Notes under the pieces: generated by a model
What the model was told of the DNA's origin: nothing
Database searches by the model: none
The model's input: the letters and a program-made list of their open reading frames with translations, nothing else
Shown: piece by piece, positions 26,326-38,400 of the stretch
How the letters are laid out: each line of letters starts with the position of its first letter
How positions within the stretch are numbered: the stretch's first letter is position 1
NCBI RefSeq assembly: GCF_004027225.2
Contig: NC_046358.1
Coordinates: forward strand, 69,087,028 to 69,151,027
Direction of reading: 5' to 3'
DNA from: Strigops habroptila
Lineage: Eukaryota > Chordata > Aves > Psittaciformes > Psittacidae
Length of the DNA: 64,000 nt
Position numbers and translations under genes: made by a program

Positions 26326-26517
26326 GCTGCTAGTCAGGCTGGGAGGTACACGGGGGGCATGTGGCAGATAAATTACAGGGGAGGTGGGAGCTGGGGCTCA
26401 GCACAGCGTTGGGGGGAGCTACACAATGGTGGTAACCCCAGGACACAAGCACTGGTGTGGGGCTCCCCCTCCACAGTGGGTCTGCAGCCCCCCATATCGG
26501 CACGTCCCGGCTCTGCC

Positions 26518-28987
26518 CTAGTCCTGGAAGCGGTTCAGGACGTCGCAGGTTTTCTTCTCCATCAGCTCGTAGATCTTCTTCACCCGCTTGTCGTTGGCCG
26601 CCCGCACGTAGCTGCTGGGGTCCAGCGTGGCCATGCCATCATGCACCTCGCCCATGATGATGAGCGGCCCGTCCTCCGCTGTCATGTTGGGGCAGGGGCA
26701 GCTCCAGTCCATGTCGGTCAAGGTCACCTCCAGGTACTTGATGTTGAAGAACTTGAGGCCCATCTTCTCATCCTTGAGGACATCCTCGAGGGCGAAACGT
26801 GCAATGCCGGAGTCCTGGTCCTCCACGATCTCCATCAGGCGTCCCACAATGGCGAAGTCGCTGCGGCAGAGGCTCAGCACCATCTTGCTCTTCAGGCGGC
26901 AAGCCTTGCACTGCAGGCTCTTGGGGAAGGGGCAGACGTCCTCGCAGCTCTCCTTGCTCTCGAAGTTGTTGGTGTTGCCCTCGCAGCCACCATACACGAA
27001 GGAGTGGCACTGCTTCAGCAGGGGGTTGTATGCCCAGCGTGGCTCCCAGTGCTGGCAGGGGCCCTGCACCACGGGCAGCAGGCAGGTGGGGCGGGCGCTG
27101 CCCAGGCAGGCGGCCCGGCACTCCTCGTACGTCTCGAAATGGTTCCTGTTGGCACCACAGCCGCCGTAGCGGAAGGTGAGGCAGGAGCCCTGCTTGGCGT
27201 CAAAATGCCAGTGCACCTCCAGCGCCTCGCAACGCCGCCGGTCCGGCTCCTTCAGGCACTCAGCGCTGGGGAAGGGCTGGGGGCTGCTGGCCCGCGCCAC
27301 GCCCCCCAGCTCCCGCTTCAGCACCGACAGCGGGAAGTCGGCACGGAGCAGCCCAGCAGCGTTGCGGGCCGTGCACGTGTAGATGCCAGCATCCTCGTGG
27401 CGGGCGTTGTAGATGACGAGCTGGCCGATGTTGGTGACCACCACATTGCCGTACATCTGGTCCGGCCGCATGATGAAGTTCTCCTCCCGCTCGCTCTGCT
27501 TCTCCCAGGTGATGTCGGGACGCGGGCGCCCGCTCACATCGCAGCGGAAGCTGACAGTGCCGCCGGCACGCACCGACTGGTGGAAGGGGTTGCTGTAGAG
27601 CGCGGGGGGCACCGGCACCTCGGGGCCGGCACCCGGCGTGGGGCGAGCTGTGGTCTCCTGCGGCATGGGGCTGGTGTCGGGCCAGGTGAAGATGTGCTTG
27701 CAAGGCACAGTGGTGAGGCGGGTGCCGCGCAGGCACGCCTCGGCGTCCATGTAGCACTTGTTGTAGTAGGTGAGGCCGTCGGAGGCGCAGGTGAAGTTGG
27801 GCTCCTTCTCGCAGCGGTCCTTGCACTTGCACACGGGCTGCCCGTCCCAGATGTCGCAGTCAGAGCCCTGCTGTGCGCACACGAAGCTCTCGCACGAGGC
27901 TGTGGGCGCCGGCGCGGGCGCGCTGCCGTCAGCAAAGCGGGCGGCCACGCAGCTCTGCAGCCCGCACACATTGGTGCAGCACTTCTCGAAGCCTTTGCAG
28001 TCCTGGCCGGGGATGGGGGGGAAGAGGAGATGGAGGGGTTAATGTGGAGGTCACCACCATGCCATGGGAGCTGCCTCCACCCCCTGTGGGGTTTGGGTGG
28101 GCAGTGACCCAATGCAGCCCCATGCACCCTCAGCACCACCAGCCCTCACCAGCACGGCTGCACTGGTCATAGCCCCCCCTAAGCCCCCCCAAGCCCACAC
28201 AGGATGCTGAGGGGTTCACTGCAATGATGTTGGTACTCCCCCACCCCCAGCCCCAGTTCGCAGCATCTCACTCCTCTCAGCTTTTGCTGGCTGAGGGGAG
28301 GCAGAACTCATTACACAGATGAATTGCAAAGGAGTCTTCCACTGGGTAGCAGCACTAACTAGGGTGGAGGTGCTGATGTCTCTGCTCATCCTTATGGAGC
28401 CGGGAGCTGGAGCTCTCCAGGATGGGCAGCCTGGTCCATGGGTGGGCTCCTGCCCACAGGGAAAAGTGGGGGGGTGTGGGGCTGTCCACTGTCTGATGGG
28501 GGTCCCTGTCCCAGCACAACACATTCCCCCCATCCCAGCCCTTTGGCTGAGTGTGAGCATCCTGGGGGTGCACAGCGGGGGTGCTTTGGCTACAGGAGAC
28601 ACGGGTGGGTGCAAGCGGCTTCTTTGCCTGCTGAGGGGCTGGGGAGCAGCTCTGGGGCACCCCTGATGCCAACCCACAGCAGGGGTTTGGGGGAGGGGGT
28701 AAAACTGCAGCCAAGCTGAGTCCGTTACACAAGAACAAGCCCCATGCACAGGACCCGCACCCAACTCGCATCCCCCAGGGCCCCCGTGTCCCCCCGCACC
28801 CACTCACCTCGTCATCCTGGCACTCGCGCTCGCACGTGCTCTGTGCATCCACCCACAGGTTGGGGTTGAGCTGGTTGGGGCAGACCCCGGGGTGCCGCGT
28901 CCCGGCTGGCTGCAGGCTCAGCCCAGCCACCAGGGCAGGCAGCAGCAGTGCGATGCCCATGGGGACCAGATTCCCACTTGGAGGCAT
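26518..28987 (-). CDS. WFIKKN1: WFIKKN1: WAP, follistatin/Kazal, Ig, Kunitz, NTR domain protein (GASP-2)
   Basis: WFIKKN1 is a secreted multidomain protein; family members bind myostatin/GDF11 and TGF-beta-family propeptides. Two exons on the minus strand: 28808-28987 (60 codons) and 26518-28002 (494 codons plus TAG), 554 aa against 548 in human. The start is ATG 28985-28987, with A at -3; an in-frame GTG nine bases upstream is ignored. A hydrophobic signal peptide covers about residues 9-28. Then come WAP 33-78 with all eight Cys, a follistatin/Kazal module 97-161, an Ig domain 187-286 (C214-C270), Kunitz-1 C309-C359 and Kunitz-2 C367-C417. Both Kunitz domains have the full 8/15/7/12/3 Cys spacing. 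An NTR domain spans C425-C546 and the protein ends LLNRFQD-like (VLNRFQD). P1 residues are Glu319 and Gln377, neither basic. The paralogue WFIKKN2 is the alternative, but position between METTL26 and RAB40C supports WFIKKN1. Confidence 0.95.
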
Positions 28988-28999
28988 CTTGGCCACCCC

Positions 29000-31010
29000 A
29001 CGCCGCCGGCCTGGCTCACTGGCGAGAAATCACAGTCAGGATGGAAGGGATGAGGGGGAAGGCGGGGGGACAAAGAGGAGGAGGAGGAGAGGACCAAACC
29101 TCTGCTCTTCAGGGCCTGCTGGACCACCAGCGATGCTGCCAGCCACCTCCATCCATCGCCACCGCTCAGCTTGCGGGTGGCAGGGGCACGGTGGCAGCAG
29201 CGTCCCTAGTCCTTCGTCCCTTAGTGAGAGGGTCTCAGTCCATCCCGGCTCCCCGGCGGCACAGCAGGGCGAGTGGGGTGGAAGGGGAGGACGGGAAGGT
29301 TGTAATCTGAATCCCCTCCCTTCCCAGTGATGTTTCTGGGTGTTTGGAATGGGAAAGGCACTGACCTCAGCCTCTAACCCCGGCGAGCCCAGCGATCGGC
29401 TGGGCAAACACGGGGGGGGGAGATCAAAGGCAGAATGAAGAAAGTCTCCAAAGAGGGAGAGTGGAAGGAGGGGGGACACACACACAAAAGCCACCCAGCC
29501 CATGGAGCTGAATTCCTGCAGGATGAGAGAACAGCCAGAGCCTGTGGTCCACTCATCCAGGGCTGCCAGCGGGGAGACCTGCAAAGCCCACACTGACCGG
29601 GGAGCCCCTCACCCCGCTCCTGGCCTCTTGGCATGGTGGGTAAATGCAGCCCTGAGCCTGGGAGCTGGTGCTGGCACCGGCACGTGTCCGCCCTGCTCAT
29701 CCCTCATCACTGTGCGGCATCCCTCAAGCGCCGGGCACAGCACCCAGCTCTCCTGGCAGGGTGGTGGGTGCCCACTGGCCACCAGCGCTCCCTCCTCACC
29801 AATTCAGGGCCAGGCTGTGCCTCCAGAGCTGGAAGCCAGCCCCATGGGATGGCTCCTCATGCTGCACCCTGGCTGCAACCATCCCCCAGAGTACATTCTG
29901 CAGCCGGCCCTGAGCTGGCCCTGGCTCCCCAGCCAGTTTCCCCTGGTCCCTGGTGAGACTGACCTGCAGCAGGAACACTTCACAGTGTTTTGGGAGCATT
30001 AACTCTTGCCTCAGCTCCTGCAAAGCAGCAAACCCACCCAAAGGGGTTTTGCCCTGGGGTCTCCAGCCCCTGCTCCACAGTGCTGTGAATTGGGGGGCAG
30101 GTGGTGGAGGGGACAAAGAAAAGGGGGGAACCCAACCCAAACCCACCCGCACCCCAGAGGTCCTTGTGCACTGTTCAGTGCCCCCCCCAGTCCATGGCTC
30201 CTGGAGGAAGCCCTGTTGCACTGGAGCAGGCGTTTTGGAGGCTCTCAACATCTGCCATGCTGCTCTGTGCTTGGGCTCCCCAGGTACCTCAAATGCCGGA
30301 GCAGGCAGCAGCTTGCCATGACCACACGTGGAGAGCTGGAGTGTGTCCCATGGTCCATTGTTTCAAGGCCAAGCAGCCACCCAAGGGTGTGGCTGGCCCT
30401 GGGTGCAGAGTGGAGGTTACGCTGCCCCAGGATGCTCATGGGGAGGCTGCTGAGATGTTTTGCAAACACGGAATTGCATCAGGTCAGCCTGACCCTGCCT
30501 GCTCCATCCAGCCAATCCCAGACACTGGCTGCCTCCAGCAGCATTCCACATGGAGACCCCCGGCCCCCAGAACCACTTGCTCTGGCAGGGTGCAGGCTGC
30601 CACAGCACCTTGCTCCCCAGGGATGCACCTGAGCCACATTGGGGTGCCCCGGGGTTCTCTGAAGGTGCTGGAGCAGGAGGGAAGGGGGAAAGGAAAACCT
30701 GGAGCCTAGCTTTTGCCCACCCCTGTCTGGGGTGCATGCGGTCACAGCAACATGGTCTAGGAAGATGCTGGTGCTGGGGTTTGGGTTGGCTCCTGCCCCA
30801 GAAGCCCCTCTGTGGAGCTACGGGAGCAGCCCTTGAGGGGCGGACCATGTCCCACACCAGAGCCTGAGATGCCTCGTCCTTGTGTCACTGAGATCAGAGT
30901 CAGCCAGAGGGATGCCAAGTAGTTGGAAATGCAGCTCCCAATGGCTTGAGACCCTCACTCACACCTAGGGACCCTGCCCAGCCTCTTCTGCAGCAGAGGA
31001 TGAAAGAAAA
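29000..31010. other. Intergenic, WFIKKN1 5' flank
   Basis: GC-rich DNA with only short unrelated ORFs. It may contain WFIKKN1 5' UTR sequence and promoter near 29000-29300, but I see no exon that can be supported, and no repeat family was recognised. Confidence 0.5.
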
Positions 31011-31158
31011 CCCCATCCCTCGCAGTGTTTAAGGCCAGGCTGGACGGGGCTTGGAGCAACCTGGTCGAGTGGAAGGTGTCCCTGCCCGTGGCAGGGGGTT
31101 AGAACTGGATGAGCTTTAAGGTCCCTTCCAACCCAAACCAGTCTGGGATTCTGTGACT
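31011..31158 (+). mobile_element. CR1 LINE, 3' fragment
   Basis: Plus-oriented, about 148 bp, ending GGGATTCTGTGACTC, between WFIKKN1 and RAB40C. Confidence 0.88.
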
Positions 31159-32752
31159 CAAAAGTGACTCTCACCACTCTGGCCAAGCCCAGGACACTTT
31201 CACCATCTAAAGGAGCCAAAACTTCAGCCTCTCCCGAACTTCATCTCTGCATCCAAGCTCCCACCGCAGCCCAAATGGGGAATTCCTGGGGTCGCTTTCA
31301 AAGAGCCCAGACACAGATGCAAGTTTTATGTCTAATCTCCCCGCTCCAAGCGAGGGGAGCACAGGAAGGGGCTCAGCACCCTGTCCTGGAGCAAAGGGCA
31401 CCCTGCCACAGCCCCCCTGCACCTCAAAGGGCTCCTGCCCCACCAGTGCACCCATGGGCAAGGGCAGCCGCATTGTCAAGCATCTGTCTCAGGTGCAGGT
31501 CACCGTTCCTTGTGACGGGCCCCATGGTGGACCCTGCATGGCACAACCCTGTAGGGGACAGCAGGACCAACCTGATCCTTCAAATGGGGAAGGTGGGTTG
31601 GGAGAAGCACACTCAACAGGGAAAGACCTGAAGCAGCCCAGAGCAACCTGCTCCTTCCTCCTCCTTTCCCAAGGATCAAGGGCCCCCATAAGCTCTCGAA
31701 GCCTCTGCTCCCAGGTTCAGGCTGGGCACTGTTGTCTCCCCCTGCTCTTCCCAAGCAGAGGCAGCTCTGCTATAACTGGCCCCGGCTGTCCATACCCACC
31801 TGAAACCACACACAGCCTTTGTGTCTGCTGGTGAGAGGGAGCAGACACTTCCAGAACCCCCCTGAAAAGGGGAAAGGGAAAAAAAAGGCTCTTCCCTGAC
31901 CAGGCTTTCACCTTAGCTCCAGGGTTTTCCAGGCTGCAGACACTATCTCATTTCCCCCCTGCCCCCTCCCTGCCCTGGCAATTACTACTTAAGCTGTTAA
32001 AACAAGCGTGGCTGGTCTGGTACGAAGTGGAAAATATGATCCCAGGGAAGCGAGCAGGCAGGGAAAACGGAGGTCAAGGGGAGGTGGGCTGCAAGTGGCA
32101 GAGACGAGGATCAGGCAAGGAAAAGTCTCCCTGCACCCAGGAGCAAAGCCCCTGCGCTGGGGCTCCTGGACACGGGTGCGCCGAGTTCCCCGCGGCACCT
32201 TCTCCATTTCAAAGTCCCGCTGATCCCAGGCTGGCTTCCAGCTTGTTCCAGTCCGGGCTGGGTGGGTGAAACTCACCGCTCCCCAGCATCGCCCGGGCTC
32301 AAAGAGGCAAGTTAAGGCTTCAGTTGTACTTGCAAAACCTGTCCCTGTGTAGCCAGGACCGAGCACAGCCCCGCACAAGCTGCAGCCACCTACATGACTA
32401 AACGCATTGCCAACATGTCTGCGCTTTCTTAGAGCTCCACTATCCAAACCTCAGCCATTCTCTAAAAAAGGCAGGTAGAGTAAGAACAGATTTAGCTTCT
32501 GCTTGATCACAGAAGGGCAAAACCCCACCAGGCCCAGGAATCATGATTTTTAGGAGCCCCCAGAACCTGTAACCCAAGCTGTTTCATGGATGATCTGGAA
32601 GTGGCAACACACACTTGCACCACAGCAGCCCCAAATCCCCACCTTTGGGCACAACTCCCACCTTTTCCTTTCAACCTCTTCCCAGCCTGCCCCAAAACTG
32701 ATCCAACTTCTCCACCATGGGTAGTTCAAAACAACAACAACAAAAAAAAGAC
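31159..32752. other. Intergenic between WFIKKN1 and RAB40C
   Basis: No gene, RNA or repeat recognised between the CR1 fragment at 31.0-31.16 kb and the presumed end of the RAB40C transcript. Confidence 0.5.
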
Positions 32753-32758
32753 TTTAAT
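32753..32758 (-). terminator. Candidate poly(A) signal ATTAAA, RAB40C
   Basis: Forward TTTAAT at the distal end of a repeat-free stretch after the stop. A variant signal, so confidence is limited. Confidence 0.35.
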
Positions 32759-35443
32759 TTATACAAAACAAACCCATGTAGAATCAGTTGAACAACATTG
32801 ACTGTACAAAGGAATAAAAAAATAAAAGGATAGTCCAAAAACAAACCCCCAAAACCCAACTCAGGAATGGTACAAGTGTTGGAGAGCAGCTACAGACTAG
32901 TGTTGACATCAGATGCAAGAATCTTTTCCTTTTAAATTAACAACAACAACAAAAAGTGTTTTTGCTGAGCAATTGCTCCAGGTGGATCTTCCCTCCTCAC
33001 TACAGCCAGGATCCTTTGAGACCTTACAGGGTGGGAAAACAAGAAATCAAGTGCAGGGAAAAGGGCATGGGGAGGTGCCACGCATGGCAAAGCCAAACCA
33101 AGAAGAGGTGCATCCTGTTTCCCAGCCACGCAGCAGCTCTGTGGGTGCAGGGAGGAAGCCTTCACCCCTCTTCGCTCCCCTTGCCTGGGGGAAGCCCAGG
33201 GTGCTGTTTTCCAGGAGAAGTCACCCTGCTTCTATGGTGCCCATCACCTGTTGGCCGTATATCCCCGGGCTGCCAAGCCAGCGATTGTCTTCTGCTGCGT
33301 GTCAAGTGGTGGGAAGCAGGTGCTGGCCACCCCAGACAGGTTCTCCAAATCCCCCGGCCTCTGTGCCACCGCGCCAGGCCCGGCTGTGGCTTTGCTCTGG
33401 AGCCAAACCACCACTACAAAGGATTCTTCTCCCCCCTCCATCTGCCTGGGGTTTAATTCTCTCCTCGCTCATTTGAGCTGGGCACTAAAGCATGCTAGAG
33501 ATGAGCCAAGAGGCCTGACCCCTGTATTGTATCTTGTTCTATAGAGCTGGGAGGGGAAAGCCTCCTTCACCTCCAGGTTGCTTGGGGAAGGAGACGTTCC
33601 ACATGGAGGGATGTGCCCCTGGCTGCTGCCTGAAGAGAGTGGGTCCATCGGCCGTGGAGGAGCCGCCACGGCTTCATTCTGCCCGTGCAATGCAACAAGC
33701 TGCTCTGGGGGTGGAGAAGAGCCAGGCCAGGCCTTGAGGAGTTGCTAACACCAGGAGGGAGATGGCAGCACTGCACCGGCTGGGCTCCTCATTGAGGAGC
33801 ACGAGGAAAAGCAGTTCGCTTCCTACCACACTACTCACAATCTACACATCCTGGCTGCTCACAAGGATCTGTCGAGGATCGCTTAGTCCCAATGCCAAGC
33901 TTTTGAAATAAAGGCTAGGTGTTGTTTCCAAGGTTCCAGGTGAATTTCCAGCCCAGGTCAGCCATGGGATGAAGCCAGGGAAGCACACTGCACTTGCTTG
34001 ACAGAAGATCTCCCACAGCACGTGCACACCACAAGCCACTGAGCACAATCCAGAGCAAAGCAGTTTGCATTCCTGATTCCCTGGGGCTGCCATGATGGGA
34101 CTTGTGGGTCGCTGGTCTCCCCCACACAAACCTTTCACCTTTTCTCAGTCCCTGCTCCTACATGCTCCAGTGGGAAAAGCTGCTTCTGTCCTTTCCCCAC
34201 TTTCATCCAGGAGGAGCCACAGCAACACTACCTTGGGCAGAGCGTCTTTGGAAAATCAAAGCAAGAGCAGCCAGGATTGAGGGGCTGGTGCATGGGGATG
34301 TTGCGGATGGAGGGCTCTGGAAGTGGTGGCTGAGGTTTTGCAGCAATAAGGGACAAAATTCAGTGGTTTTCCTCTGCCTTGGGCATGATGCTTCCAGCCT
34401 CTGCTCCTCAGCCCCCACATTCCACATGTCAGAAGGTGCAAAGCGAGCACAGCATCAGTCTGACCTCAGAGCTGCCAAAAACAAGCCAAGACCCTGGCCC
34501 CTCTGCTCTGCCCCTTGAGCCATTCACACCCCATCCTGCCTTTGGAAACTTTAGGGAATGATGGGAATAAAGCAGCTTGGGGTGGGTTACACATGCATCT
34601 TTCTTTCCTTCTGCATACGTAGTATTTAACCCCCCCCCCCAGCACAAGCCCAGGTAGTGATTTAAAGTCTCTTAAAGCATTTGGGTATTTTTGTTGGGAA
34701 ATCCTCCACTTTTCCCCTTTTGCTGACACTGGGAAAGTTAATCCAGTGCTCGTATGTACATGGCTGCATAAAATTCTGACTGCCTCTTAAAAAAAACTTT
34801 AAAAAACAAGTGATATATATATATGTATAATATTTACATAAATAAATGAAGGAGGCAAGTCGACTGCTCCCTCCCCTTCTCATTGGCCAACTCTTGCCTT
34901 GTTTTCCTTCTGGTTTTTGGCAACAGCAGATTAACATCCCAGTGAAAACTGTCATTAGTCCTCTGTCCCTGTTTTTCTCTTTTGTTTTCCCTACATCCAA
35001 TGATCACTATTGCACCAGCAATCTGTTCAGGAGTCCAAGAGTTAAAGCTGCAGCACAGACTCTCCTTGCGTACTCCCTTAAGCCTCTCAATCTTCCATTA
35101 AATCCTTTTCTCCATTGAGCCTGAATGAGCTTTTTTCCCCCTTCCCCCCTCCCCAAGCCGGCAGCTGCTGAATTTTCCACCCCAGGCCGAGAGGCAAAGC
35201 CCAAAAGCATTCTTGGAGGGTCACTTGGCAGATCCTCTCCCCGCCAGTGCTGAGATCCAGCCGGCACCACGCTTCCTACGCGAAGCCAAAACTGTGAGCA
35301 TGTTCCTAATGCTGGTGTGTGCCATTGGGAAAGCGAGCACGGCCCATCCGGAGGGATCCAGTGGCAAAGGGGTCAGTGTGCAAAGAGCTGTACATCGGAG
35401 GGTGGGTGCGGACACAGCAGAAGCTCACGGGGTGTCCATCCTG
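32753..35443 (-). other. RAB40C: RAB40C 3' UTR (inferred)
   Basis: The 2.7 kb after the RAB40C stop is free of CR1, unlike its surroundings, and ends at a minus-strand ATTAAA (forward TTTAAT, 32753-32758), the best signal found. It contains an AU-rich stretch with ATTTATTTA on the minus strand (34839-34847). The extent is a guess from signals, not from transcripts. Confidence 0.45.
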
Positions 35444-38400
35444 CTAGGAGATCTTGCAGTTGTTGCGTGAGCAGTTCTGTGGGGGGCTCTGGGGCGGGCG
35501 GATGGATTTGGATCTCTTCAAGCTGTTCCCTTTGCTGCTGCTCCCACCACCACTGCTGGCCAAGGAGTAGGACCGGCCGTGCATCATCACCGCGTTCATC
35601 CCGTTGGCCATCGAGAAGGACTTCAGGTGACTCTTGATGGTGACGGGCAAGGGCAGCTTGTCGATGAGATGGACCGGGGTGCAGGAGACGATGGCTCGGC
35701 AGCACAGGTCCTGTAAGCTGAACACTGGTGGGAGGAAAAACCAGACAGTCAAGAGACAACAGATTTCAAGGACTGCCTCCTCCCCACAACTATTCCTTAT
35801 GCTGCACAGTTCTTGTTCCTTTGGGGAGAGACAATAATAAGGATTGAGGTTGCTGAATAAAAGCCTGTAACGGGGAGCAGATTAGTTGAGCAAAAATTTG
35901 GGAAACCCAAGGTAAGCTCTGCTGTTGGAGACATTTCGCAAGACACCAGCTTTGGTGTCAACACAGGGCTTAGACACTGCCACCCCTCCTCCTCGCACAG
36001 TGCCTGGGCAAGCAAAGGCCTGCTTTCACTCATAGAATCCTGGAATGGTTTGGGTTGGAAGAGACCTTAAAGCTCATCCAGTTCCAACCCCCTGCAAAGG
36101 GCAGGGACACCTTCCGCTAGACCAGGTTGCTCCAAGCCCCGTCCAACCTGGCCTTGAACTGGAGACAGTTCAGCCTGTCTCCAGAGGAGAGCTGCTCCAG
36201 CCCTCGCAGCATCTCCGTGGCCTCCTCTGGACTCGCTCCAACAGCTCCATGTCCCTCTTGTGTTGTTGCCCCAGAGCTGGATCAGGACTGCAGGGGGGAC
36301 CTCCCCAGAGCGCAGCAGAGGGGGAGAATCCCCTCCCTCGACCTGCTGCTCATGCTCTGGGGATGCAGCCCAGCACACAGCAGGTTCTGGGCTCAAGTGC
36401 TCACTGAAGCCGGGTCATGGGGAGCAGCTGCTCATCGACCAACATCCCCAAGTCCTTCTCCTCAGGGCTGCTCCATTCAGCCTCCCCCAGCCGGTGTTTA
36501 TGCTGGGAATTGCCCCAGCCCAGGGGCAGAACCTTGCACTTGGCCTCGTAGAACTTCATGAGGTTCACACTAGCCCACCTCTCAAGCCTGTCCAGGTCCC
36601 TCTGGATGACACCCCACCAGACACTTGGCTTCTCAAGCTGTCATTTGGCAACCAGAAGGACATGCCCAGGGAAGGAGGCAACTGGTTCAGCAAGTCCCAC
36701 TGCAGGACAGTCTCACGTTGGACCTGCTCAGGGAGCAGCAGCCACAGAGCCTGGAGCCAGCTCTCTGCAGAGCGCCTGCAGCAACAGAGGCCCCAGAGGG
36801 CCAGAAGAAGATTCAGCCCTTTCAGGCTTTCCAGCGTCCTCGTAGCTCGGCGTACACGTGAGCCTGCTTTGGAAAGTCTGCTTGGAGCGGATATCCCAGC
36901 AAGCGGCCACACGAGGGCACGCTTCCACCTCCAGCCTGCAGTGAAACCCACACTGCCATCCCCAGGCAGGCAGCCCCCAGTCATGGAATCCCAGACTGGT
37001 TTGGGCTGGAAGGGACCTTAAAGCTCATCCAGTTCCAACCCCCTGCCATGGGCAGGGACACCTTCCACTAGAGCAGGTTGCTCCAACCCCCGTGTCCAAC
37101 CTGGCCTTGAACACTGCCAGGGATGGGGCAGCCACAGCTTCTCTGGGCAACCTGTGCCAGCGCCTCAGTACCCTCATAGGGAAGAGCTTCTGCCTAAGAG
37201 CTCATCTCAGTCTCCCCTCTGGCAGGTTAAAGCCATTCCCCCTTGTCCCGTCCCTACAGGCCCTTGTCCAAAGCCCCTCTCCAGCTTTCTTGTAGCCCCT
37301 TCGGGCACTGGGAGCTGCTCTAAGGTCTCCCCTTAAGGAGCCTTCTCTTCTCCAGGCTGAACCAGCCCAGCTCTCTCAGCCTGTCTTCAGAGCAAGAGCT
37401 GCTCCAGCCCTCTGATCATCTTTGTGGTAGCAGCTACTCAAATCACCTGCCTAAGCAGAACTCAACATTGTTCATTACTCCATTAAGGCTGCAGCTTTGC
37501 TGTAAAAAGGGAGCCCACCCCCAAGCAGACAGCCTCTGCTGCACAGGCAGCAGTTACAAGTCCTGCCTCAGGAGCTGGTTCAGGAGAGGTCTGTGAATGC
37601 AACACAGTTCCTGCTCACCATCCCCCCACGAGCTGGAGACGGTGGCATGGCAGCCAGACCAAGGGCAGAGGCCTAGGCAGAAGGGTTGGTGATGGGCGCT
37701 GGCAATTAGGATTGTCTCTTCCTTGTGAGCAGGAACTGAGGATCCGTACGAAGGCAGGTCACCCCAGAGTGCAGGTCACCCCAGAAGTGGGGCACACTGC
37801 TGCCTCCAGCCAGGAATGGGGGACCCAAGACTATTTGCTTCAAACCCAGCAGGCTGAGGGATACCATGGACTCTGCTCATAGTCTGCCACATTGCAGCAC
37901 ATGCACCTGGATATATGGAATGTTCCAGCCCACTGCTGTGTGCCAACAGCAGGGATGCGATTCAGTCCCTCTCAGCTCCCTGGGCTCACTTTGCTTCCCC
38001 TTACCTCCAAAACAGGAGACACAGGCTCAGGCAAGGGGGAGGACAGAGGTACTTATGCTTGGATTCATTCCATGCAGGCATTTGATTGAAGTACTTTCAA
38101 GTTGGGAGCTTAACTGCACTCAGCCTCATCCAGAATAAGTGGAGAGCCGCAGGATGCCCCGGAGCAATTCAGATCCTAGACATGCTCAACTGCCCTCTGG
38201 AGCTGCCCATCCCTCACCACTGCCTGCCGGGTTCCTGCACCCGTACAGGCAGCTTCTTGTGGCTCAGCTTCAACTTGTTTGACCTGAAGCATTTCTCCAT
38301 GTCAGGTGCTTTCACAGATCCCACAGTTTCTAATAACACACCTCCCACCTAGGCAGACAGCCCTTTCCCTCCATTTCAGCTCTCCTGCCTTCCCCACATG

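Noticed and set aside
25855-28107. 750-codon open frame on the + strand
   Set aside because: It lies antisense to the WFIKKN1 coding exon. The GC-rich codon pattern there leaves the opposite frame free of stops, and the translation is Ala/Gly/Val-rich with no domain.
28994-28996. Upstream GTG as WFIKKN1 start
   Set aside because: The ATG nine bases downstream has a good context and gives a normal signal peptide.
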